Part shown: positions 54,862 to 64,000 of the stretch, piece by piece | How the letters are laid out: every line of letters starts with the position of its first letter | How positions within the stretch are numbered: position 1 is the stretch's first letter | Source: Sipunculus nudus | Taxonomy: Eukaryota; Annelida; Sipuncula; Golfingiida; Sipunculidae | NCBI GenBank assembly: GCA_026874595.1 | Contig: CM049309.1 | Location: forward strand, 56,223,926-56,287,925 | Length of the DNA: 64,000 bases | Direction of reading: 5' to 3' | Program-made: the position numbers and the translations under genes | The notes under the pieces: model-generated | The model's input: the letters and a program-made list of their open reading frames with translations, nothing else | The model's database searches: none | What the model was told of the DNA's origin: nothing

Positions 54862-55469
54862 CAAGGGACCCATGGGTCACAGCGCTCAGCTGTTATATAT
54901 GATAAAAAAATATGATTTTGAAATGAGGCACATGCTGGTTTTGTGTGGAAATAAATATAAGCTGTATTATGAGTTGTTGGTGTTTAGCTTATATATGATT
55001 TTGATAGTTTCTTTGGAGACAGGGAAGAGATTGATTTCATTTATTCTATTAACAAATGGGGTGCTATTGTCATACAGATTTTGACTTGGCCATATAACTG
55101 ATAAGCAGCACATATAAGATGAGAGTTTAACTATTTATTAAAATTTAATAACAAATATTGTGCAAAATATAATTTTTATTAAAAATAATAAGAGAATCAT
55201 ATGATTTTTTAAATAAAATATAACTGAAATGATTATTAAAATAATGTTATAGAATATATTCATGAATGCATTCATGAATACATTTTGAAAGTATTTGCAC
55301 TGGTATTCAAATACTTTCATTTTTACCTGAATTCCCATTCTTATGCAAGAAATTTTATAATGGAGTACATATTCATATTTGTATTCAAATACATTTGCAA
55401 AGTATTCGCACCATGTCTGGTATTTATTTAGTTTTAGTCAAACAATCATGTTGAGAATCCAGAATATAA
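54862..55469 (-). mobile_element. Family 1A 3' fragment, inverted
   Basis: Acaagggacccatgggtcac at 54861 is the family end read in reverse. The next 600 bp match the complement of 3600-4210 (for example catgaatgcattcatgaata). A second inverted copy joins it at about 55470. Confidence 0.7.
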
Positions 55470-57337
55470 ACAAAGGACCCATGGGTCACGGCACCCAGCT
55501 TAAGTTTGAAATTTTTGCAAATGCAAAATATGAAAAATATTCTATTGTAATGTTTTTCATTTATATAAGCATATGAGAAGCTAAGAGGAAAGGGCCCTCC
55601 TACTTGGTTATAGTAAAGTTCTAAATATATGATTGCAAACTAATACTCTGACAAGACTGTCATGAAGAAAAACAGTAAAAGTTTTGAGATACTGTGATGC
55701 ATATGAAAATTTACAGATGGACAGGCAAGTGGACAGAATGGACTAATACCTTTATTTCACTTTCAAGGGAATAATGCATTTAAGTTTATATATAAGCCTA
55801 TTTTTTTAGCATATCCACTTTTTTCATTAATAGTTTTTATCGGATTCATTTTTTTTATTTACAAGTGTTATAAATTTGTAATAAAAAAAACTGAAAATAA
55901 AGTTAAAATATTAGAATTCTAAGTTGCAATCATTATATATCCAGATTGTAGCTCATATTGGGTCATATTATGCATACACATATATTTTATTATTTTTAAT
56001 CAAATGTTTAAACTGAATTTAAAAGAAAATAATGCCACAACATGGTATATACAAGATTATTCCTTGAATCCCTATTAAAATGTTTTGCACATTGGAGTTT
56101 TCAGTACATGCTTAATTTCATTCACCGAAATAAAATAAAGATTCAGTAAATTTGATAAAATAAAAACATCTTTTCAAATAAAGTATACACAGTTGGTTGA
56201 ATGAGGGACAAACAATATCATTATGCTAATTACAATCTCAGCTATAATTAAGTACTGGAATTAATAGTCAATTTCACACCTGATGAAGTTTTACTCTTCT
56301 GAAGTAAAGTATTACTTATCTGATGAACATCCACACTTTCATAGCAATACATCACTTTGTGGACACAATTAAATGTGCACTTTAATCACTGTAGCCCTGG
56401 TGGTACAATACAAAATCTAAAATGTAGCATAGCCAAGAATGAAATTAAATACAGAAAATTATAACATTCATCTAGTTTATGCATGAGCTTGGGGGGGGGG
56501 GGGGGGGGAGTGCAGGGCAGAGGGGATCGAAGCCTGCTAGTAGTGGCCAAGCTGAGCCAAGACAAGCTGCCTGGGGTGGGTTACATAATGCAAGTGAAGG
56601 CTGTACTACTAGGTGGGCTAGATGTAAACAACACTTGACATGGCGTATGAAAACTTGAATAAAAGCTTCTCTTTTCAAACAATAACTTTGAAATTTCAGA
56701 TTTTAAAAGATTAAAAGCTTATGTATATATGCTGTGAAAATTAAATCAACAGTGCTTACAGGGAAAAAATGTGCCATTGCCAAAGTTGTACAAAATTTAA
56801 GGTATTGATTTTTTATTTATGCTAATAACTTGAAAAATTTGCAAAATACAGATCTAATTTTGGGTAAACAATTGAATCTTGATTAAATAAAGTTATATTC
56901 CTGAAAAAAAGTCTCCAGCTTCAGCAATTCTCATGTTAAATGAGCAAATATATTTCCTGATTTTTAAAAAATTGCATTATATTTGGGCCCATTACTTCAA
57001 AATAATGCCCAATACTGACCTAAATTTTGGTATGTGCACAGAAAATGTATGGAAGAATATGAATACTAAATATGATCAAAAACAGATCAGTGGTTTTGAT
57101 ATTAGGCAGCCTTGAAGTGTAACAATGGATTTTTTATGGAAAACGGAGGTTTTTCCTTAATATCTCGAAGGAACGAAGTCCTAATGACCCAATTTTCGGC
57201 ATGGTAGGAGATTTTGGGGACATCTAACATCTAATTTTGGATTCGTAGGTCCAATGGTTTTAAAACGTGCCTTGTTAACAGCCGGACGGACGACGGACCA
57301 CTACCATAGCTCAGATGACTTATAGTCAGCTGAGCTA
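55470..57337 (-). mobile_element. Family 1A element, inverted, both ends present
   Basis: The minus strand starts at 57337 with tagctcagctgactataagt and ends near 55470 with gtgacccatgggtcctttgt. It is inserted into, or joined to, the older inverted copy 54862-55469: gttta and tattctggattctcaaca are contiguous in the relative at 3590. A G run at 56490-56508 lies where the + copies have C runs. Confidence 0.75.
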
Positions 57338-59895
57338 ATAAGTGATTAATAAGCATACCACTATTATATTTTAACATTCTCATCACAATGCAGATCATAT
57401 TTGAATTGCAACACAAGGGAAATCCTTCTTATATACATGTACTACTGTTGAGCCTGCCAAGGTACTTACTTTGCACTAAAGGGATATTTACTGTGGTATT
57501 TATAATGTGCAACTAATATCGTTGAACTTTCTTAAAGTTCACTCTCAGATATAACCTTCCCTGGACAGATTCTTCTTCTCAGAAAACTAGCACACTGGAC
57601 AAAGTAGTATATCACATAATGACAACACAAAAATACTTAATACAAATTTATTCTTCAGCCACTCCAGCACTGTAAGTACATGTGCAGGACTGTTGCACAC
57701 AAGGATGCGACAAGTATTTTACGGAAGTAACAAAAATAACAACAACAACAACACAGAGGTTTATGACTGATGAGGCTTAAAGTTCCCCTGGCATTACAGG
57801 AAAGAAGGACAACGGTCCTTTAAACACCAGCCTTGTATAAATTGTTCATGAAATTTCCTGCTGATTCACTGATTTCTAAGATACCTTGTTTTAACATTCA
57901 TTGTTAGTTGCATATAACCAGTAAAGTCAAACAATTAAACTGAAGAATATTCTAAATCAAATGAAATGATAAAACAGACACCTAAGGGCTCTATGGTTAA
58001 TTCTCTCTATTTGTGAATAAGTATGGTGACTCCATGCCTTCATCAAAAAAGAACTCACCTAAATGATTGCACAAGAGTGATATATACATGATGCCCAGTT
58101 TAAACAGGGTGGGCTGCTTTTATTCAGTACCAGTAAACCCATTTTTCAGCATGATATTGTCAATAAATTATAGCAGCAAATATTAACAGAAGTTCACTAT
58201 GACTATGAATATAATACTTTTTTTTTCAGTGAACATGAACAGCTTTCACAAACTTCAACCACCCATGAATGATTTTTTTATACTACTGACTTTAATCATG
58301 ATCATGAGGAAACATCATTGGTTCACTGACAGTGTAACAAGCCAGCATGTTTGGTTTTATAATCCATATATTTCTATGAGAGGTTATCCTCTCAGTGCAG
58401 CCAAAGCACTGCACCCTCATCTCTCAACTAAAGACAATCAATATACTGCTGATCAACACTGCCATTGACTTTTCCTTTAAACATGAAAATAAAATAAAAT
58501 AATATAATCACAGGCATAGAAACTGTTACATCTGGAAGGGTAAAACCTTACCAGTATTCAGATATGAACCTGGGGTTTCAATCAGTCTAAACCTGGGTTA
58601 TTAAGAGTATAAATACAAACACATGATAAATAATGATATTCTGCTGACTGTTGTTTTTGATCCTGTGATTGTTTGAGGCCATATTGCTTTCACTGGCTTC
58701 CAGTGAAGCTTGAGAGATGGGGCTTCCCGAGTGATAATCTGGATATCTGCAAGGGGTTCTCCACAGATTTCTATCCAAATGGTTTATACAACTGGTTGTG
58801 TACAGGTAGGGTACAGGTAGCTGTGCAATAAAAGTTCTGAAACATCCATATATAGCAAGAAACACACATAAATTTCCAAGCATAAGATCGTTCCGCAATA
58901 AACCTCTCAAGATGTTTAGTCACATGACCTCACAGTATGCCTGCGCACATCTCGTTTCGTCTTGAATGCTGGGTGAATGAAAGAATGATACCAGGTGATG
59001 ACTGTACTATAATTAACCATTCTCACCCTCTGTTAAAGCAGTATCTTTTAGCTGGGAGACAGGTACATGAACTCTAGAAATATGAAATCTTGGTTCAACA
59101 ATATTTTAAGATTTTTTTTCAAAAAATGATTTACAGCACTATGATATGCAGAATTCACATTGTTTTTTTGTGATATCATGACCATTTCTGTAATAACATC
59201 AAGGCTGTCTGCTTACCCTTACAGCAATAGGCCTTGATTTGGAGAGAAACCAGACCACCTGTTAAAAAAATTCAAGAATCATGAGGTAGCAATACCTCAG
59301 TGATGGTACGTGAATCCAGCATTTGTTGCCTCTCACTGACCAAAAGCATTGTCCTGAGACTGCTGGAGTTTGAAGTTGATTATAATATGGTCAAGGGAAA
59401 ACATTTGATGTCAAATATGGTCAAAAGAAAAATATAATTTGTCAATGAACTGCTCATTAATTTGCACATAGCCCTGTGTGTAAAACATAACATCTACCGG
59501 TAATTAATTTATATACATACATTGTATATATTATCACATACAAATTAATCAATTCAATACCTTTAAACGTATCCTTGCAACTTTGTAACAAGTTTAAAAT
59601 TTACATATTACATTCCACATTATTAACACATGTATGCAACATAAAATAAATAGCAGCTGCATCTTCTGGCATCACAACACTTACAGTTACAGACAGGTAT
59701 CTGTCCACAGCACAGTCAGTGACCTGCTTATAGTGATAATAAGGCAGCTATATACTAGTGTGATCCTAGAGAGTAAACTTGGCTAATATCACAGGACAAC
59801 AGATATACTCCCATTATTGTACATGCTCAGTCTGATAATGATTACAAAATCAAGTGTAAACAGTTGCATTTGTAAAATATCAGCATCTGACTCAT

Positions 59896-60006
<111 letters not shown>

Positions 60007-61599
60007 CATTTGATGTGTTCTCCATTAATATTCACATCATTTCGATACAGATGACTATGGTTGGTATTAATATCTAATTATAATAACTATACAAATGATC
60101 CCCTGATGAGCCAGTCTATTATACTTTAACTCCTGAATGTGTAGATGGGTCTTGGCTAAATTTCATGAATTCTTAATCTAATTTGATTATGAGAAACAGG
60201 GATCAAAAACTACACACTCAGACCTCATCTTATCTTTTTCCTAAGGATATATATCTAATCCTTTTTTATCATTAATACATTATACTCTTACACACAAGGA
60301 GGAATTTTCATTGACTTGATAATAGTGTATTGTCAAACTGAGGTATTTCTATAGCAGCATCTATTATATAAAAGTACAAAACTGCTTATTTATCTAGATA
60401 ATTTGAGATCTGTTAATATAAGCTAAGTATTCTTACAAAATCCCTTTACTTATGGCTTGTCTTATTCCCTTACCCTATATGGTGTACCTTAAATAGCAGC
60501 ACTATAACAATCCTCTTGCAGGAACCATAAGATAACCTGCTGCTTAAACCTGTGAAAGCTATCAAATGTTAAGTTTTATTAATTTAAATTTCAAAGCCCG
60601 TTGTTCTCTGACAAAATCAACATTGCCATCTTCCCCTTACCCCTGCCAACTCCCCTCCCTTGGTTCTGGTATGCAAGTGCAAGTACTATTATGATACCAA
60701 AGAACCCTTTTAAAAACTGTATATTTTCATTTGAAAATTGTTATTCCTGGAGTAGCCATTTTCAATTTGTCAGTTACTAGCCATTAACAACACACCATGG
60801 CACTTGTACAAGAGGTATTGTGATTGAACCAAAGAACCAATTAGTGATTCCCATTGAAGATTATTTTAATATACTGTAATTAAAATGGGGAAACACTCCA
60901 GATTTAGATGTTGTTATATTGCTATGACAACATAAGTATTTGTTATTTTATAAGCAAAGCTTAGATACATAAATTATAATTAATAGAATGTACACACTGG
61001 TATTTACTGATGGCAGTTCACCCTTGAACAGTGTTAGAGAGATATTCTCAAAAACCTGGAAAAAACTAAAATGAAAGAATTTATGAGGAGTATTTTCAGG
61101 TGAGGTTGCTTTGCAAGTATGGCAGTTTGTAGACATGGATATATGAACAAGTATCATCCAAACTGACACTGACAGTAATTGTGCAGCTCAACTTTTTTTT
61201 TCATTCTGCAAAATAAAATAATATTGTTTAAATTGTACCCACAGACCTTGGTGTCAACATTTATGTAAAATTCTGTGGCATTTCATGGCACAGTGTTAAC
61301 GTGTAGATAAGTCAACTCTTACATACAAAATTGATCCTTAGAACATTCAAAAGTAGGTGAAAGAAATGGTTATCCATCTTTAAAGCATTCACTTGGGATA
61401 TTTTAAACACAGTATTCCACAATAAATAAAAGCTTGGGAATATTTTAAATATATTTAAAATAACCAATGTCATCTCATTCAGGCTTCCAACAATTTTTAT
61501 TTAATTTCATTCTGAAGGTCTCTTTAAGGATTTTCTGAGACATAAGTAATTAATTTTTTTAAAGGATGCTTTACCATTGTGTGATGGGTAAATTGTTTA

Positions 61600-61755
61600 T
61601 CCCATTCACTGGTGTTAGGGGCCATCTTTATTCTAGGCAGCAGAGCTTACCTGTGATCCAACTATGAATTTGGTGAACTGTAATCACATTTTTTGTGTAG
61701 TTTGATGAGAATCCTGATGAAGGTGTATATGTGGTCTCCGACTACCTTTCTAGTT
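61600..61755. repeat. Dispersed repeat, copy 1 (mate at 63625-63770)
   Basis: Direct-orientation relative of 63625-63770, roughly 65-70% alike by eye. No terminal structure or coding frame was seen, so its class is unknown. Confidence 0.5.
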
Positions 61756-62367
61756 AAGACATGTTTACTATAGGGTGAAAGGATGCACCAGTTACCGTGG
61801 AGTATGCAAAACATGAATCCCAGGACTCCTTACAGAAAATCTTGCCCCGAAAACAAATTATCCTGTATGAATATGATGACTAGAAATAAATAAAAAAATA
61901 CAGCATCTCCAAAAGGGTAATTACCATTTCTCTATTGTGTGTACCATTTGGTTAGAAAATTCAGTAAGAACTATCAAAACTGCAATGTGTTACAGACATT
62001 TAATTTGTGCCATGTCACCACAGCTTTACAAATCCTGCTCACTGCATAAAAATAAAAGATATCTTACTGGAAAACCTCTGATACAATAAGCTGCACAGGC
62101 AATGTCACAAAATCACTAAGGTCATACTTTGAAAATTTCACTTGTTTGATCAAGAGACACCTTAACATGGTGTGTAACTATTTAAATTCACACATCAGAG
62201 TGTAAATCTGGATTTTATTATCAGTCATGTCATCTGCTGCCTCTCAGGATTACCAGTTTACTGAACATGGGAAACCTGATACACTGTCCAGCATCACTGG
62301 TAGTTCCTTTGGTAGTTCCTTGCTTTGTGTGTAGAGGGCACTCTGTATATGTGGTGTTGTGGTCCTC

Positions 62368-62457
62368 TCAGTCCTTGTCACCCAGCAGTACAGATTCTGC
62401 CAGACGAGAGTCAGAGTGCTGAATCAGCGGTATTGCTTCTTCCCAGGCTGATAAACA
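62368..62457 (-). CDS. SNX30: Sorting nexin 30/7-like, last coding exon with stop
   Basis: The acceptor ctgtttcag precedes 62457 on the minus strand. The frame continues in phase 0 from the previous exon: CLSAWEEAIPLIQHSDSRLA then ESVLLGDKD and a stop at 62370-62368. Human SNX30 has CLMAWESIIPLLQ at this point. The tail is somewhat longer than the human one. The gene is convergent with DCAF15. Confidence 0.88.
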   Translation of the reverse strand, partial: CLSAWEEAIPLIQHSDSRLAESVLLGDKD

Positions 62458-62514
62458 CTGAAACAGAAACAGACTTCTTGTAAAGGATGCCTGAAACCAG
62501 GCCTTTTTGGCCAT

Positions 62515-62695
62515 ATAGACTGGTCTACATACATCAATTGTAGCACAGACTGGTCTACACACCTAAATACAGTCCCTCTGATTGGTCTTCACAGCCAAAT
62601 ATAGTCCAACAGACTGGTTTAGACACTAAAATATAGAGTCCTACAGACTGGTCAACATGCCACACTAATGTATAGTCCAGCACTTAACAGCACAT
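62515..62695. repeat. Minisatellite in sorting nexin last intron, about 32-34 bp units
   Basis: Five units carry the core agactggtctacacac or close variants, at about 62517, 62548, 62580, 62613 and 62647. The array occupies much of the 352-bp intron between the last two coding exons and does not include either splice site. Confidence 0.7.
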
Positions 62696-62809
62696 GCAAG
62701 CAAAAGATTATTGTGACGTGGTTACTCTTCAAGATTAACAATAAATGTCGGTTTCTTAACTGCACTGCCCTATCTCCTAAATTTTAGATTTATCTTAAAA
62801 CAGTCTTAC

Positions 62810-62962
62810 TCTTTTATAGTATTCAATTTGTCTGTCTGCCATGTCCATGAAGAGGCGACGGAAGTCTTTGCGTTTTGTTTTGTGCCACCGCTCCATGTCA
62901 GCTTTGAGATCTGTGTCAGCGCACACCGTCTTGTCATTCAGCTCACCCACCTTCTCTGTCAG
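62810..62962 (-). CDS. SNX30: Sorting nexin 30/7-like, penultimate coding exon
   Basis: On the minus strand an acceptor aaatttcag precedes 62962 and a donor gtaaga follows 62810. The 51 whole codons read LTEKVGELNDKTVCADTDLK, then ADMERWHKTKRKDFRRLFMD, then MADRQIEYYKR. This is the last helix pair of the C-terminal BAR-like coiled coil of the SNX7/SNX30/SNX4 group; it is closest to what I recall of human SNX30 ([20 protein letters not shown]). The family binds phosphoinositides through a PX domain and shapes tubules on endosomes during recycling and autophagy. The PX domain and most of the BAR domain lie beyond base 64000. Whether this is SNX30 or a single invertebrate SNX7/30 gene cannot be decided here. 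Confidence 0.88.
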
Positions 62963-63624
62963 CTGAAATTTAAAATAAATCAGACACTCTCAAAGCCAGC
63001 AACAGGTTTGCCTTATAGGTACAACATAGCAGGATGAGAAATGAGAATGAACATTCAAGAGTGACAATTAAGAAACCATCAGGTGGTAACACAAGAGAAT
63101 GAATCTTAATTATAGTTAGAAGGCTTGCAGCACAATAAATATACTTTACTTCCACTGATTGTGCCTAAGACTGTTAAAGCAGGAATAATTACCAGAAACA
63201 ACAAAATATCTGCCCTAACTTAATACTGCGAACTAAACTAAGAAATGAAGGACTAAGTAAAGAGTTTATATAAAAGATTTTTTTAAAAAGAGATTTATGT
63301 GTAAGCAACAACAATACTTCTGCTGGTACAATGTTTACAATGGAGCATTTCCATTAATGTTTCTGAGCTATAAATGCAACATTTGTGAATTATGACCCAT
63401 GGTCTTAACATCATTCTACCTCTGCCAGGTATGATATTTTTCTTCCCTTGGCTGATTTGTCTGATAGCACATATTCTCCCAAAAATTATGAAATTTGTGG
63501 AGGTTTGGGGTACCAACTAAGGAACAATCCATTAACTTGTTGAGGTATTCTGGATCACCACAATGTTTTTTTTACAAAAAGTCTTCACACTTGTGTGATA
63601 TGACATTTTGCTAATCCCTGTCAA

Positions 63625-63770
63625 GGGCAAGAGCCATTCACTAGTATTAGGGACATCCTTTATCCTAACAGCAGACCTCACCTGTGATGCAGTCATGGAG
63701 TTTGTTACTCATGATAAAATTTGATTATGATGCTGACAGATGTATATATGAGGTTTCTGACTACACTTAA
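63625..63770. repeat. Dispersed repeat, copy 2 (mate at 61600-61755)
   Basis: The core cattcactagtattaggg and the following 140 bp resemble 61600-61755 (cattcactggtgttagggg) in the same orientation. Shared words include acctgtgat, gatgaaggtgtatat/gacagatgtatatat and tctgactac. The two copies lie in an intron of the sorting nexin gene and in its probable 3' UTR. Confidence 0.55.
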
Positions 63771-64000
63771 CTGGATGATAATTAATCTTTCATTATGAGT
63801 TTCACAGCATAATCAATGAATCTGAGAACTAACTATACATTCTGGGCAGATGGTTGTATTTACATGCATCACATTTACAAACTGTGGCCATAAAATAAAA
63901 TGTCCAAAGGTAGGTAGGTATATTAAATCATCAAATTTGTGCTGACACAAAACAGAACGTGCTTTTATAAGGGGCAGGGTTCAGTGGAGCAGTCAGTATG

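Noticed and set aside
62970-63516. Minus-strand frames as upstream sorting nexin exons
   Set aside because: No BAR or PX domain similarity and no suitable splice sites at their edges; the next exon is probably beyond the window.

Overview
This is about 64 kb of AT-rich animal DNA, most likely from a bivalve mollusc. The evidence is a widely spaced, intron-rich gene structure, two conserved animal genes, and crowded families of repeats with hairpin ends of the kind common in clam and oyster genomes. The species assignment is inference. No bacterial, plasmid or viral features were seen, and no LTR-type element was recognised.

Genes. The centre (21489-45862, + strand) holds twelve coding exons of DCAF15, a substrate receptor of the CUL4-DDB1 ubiquitin ligase. 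All eleven internal junctions have GT..AG borders and matching codon phase, and together they give 717 codons plus a stop. The true first exon, with the start codon, was not found. The right end (62368-62962, - strand) holds the last two coding exons of a SNX30/SNX7-type sorting nexin; the rest of that gene lies beyond base 64000. The two genes are arranged tail to tail, and the 16.5 kb between their stop codons holds probable 3' UTRs and repeats.

Repeats. 687-6567, 13313-17727, 23757-29020, 30208-34084, 40493-41363 and 52168-57337 are mostly non-autonomous elements of at least six families. Several share one plan: a hairpin at the 5' end, a body of short tandem units, a subterminal inverted repeat, then a 3' hairpin followed by CTAG with A and T as flanking bases. 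This is the layout of Helitron/Helentron-type non-autonomous elements. They are inserted into one another, and several pre-insertion sites can be read from uninterrupted relatives in the same window. Two TIR elements with TA target sites (12648-12947 and 43033-44400) and one 41-bp perfect palindrome are also present.

Most unusual: in two DCAF15 introns a minisatellite includes the functional 3' splice site and the first exon bases as its last unit (107/108-bp units before base 36821, about 50-bp units before base 30052). This leaves rows of decoy acceptors just upstream of the real one. A third acceptor (39019) and one donor (45266) show smaller duplications of the same kind. The left 21 kb and 46-51 kb are otherwise AT-rich non-coding DNA with scattered minisatellites.
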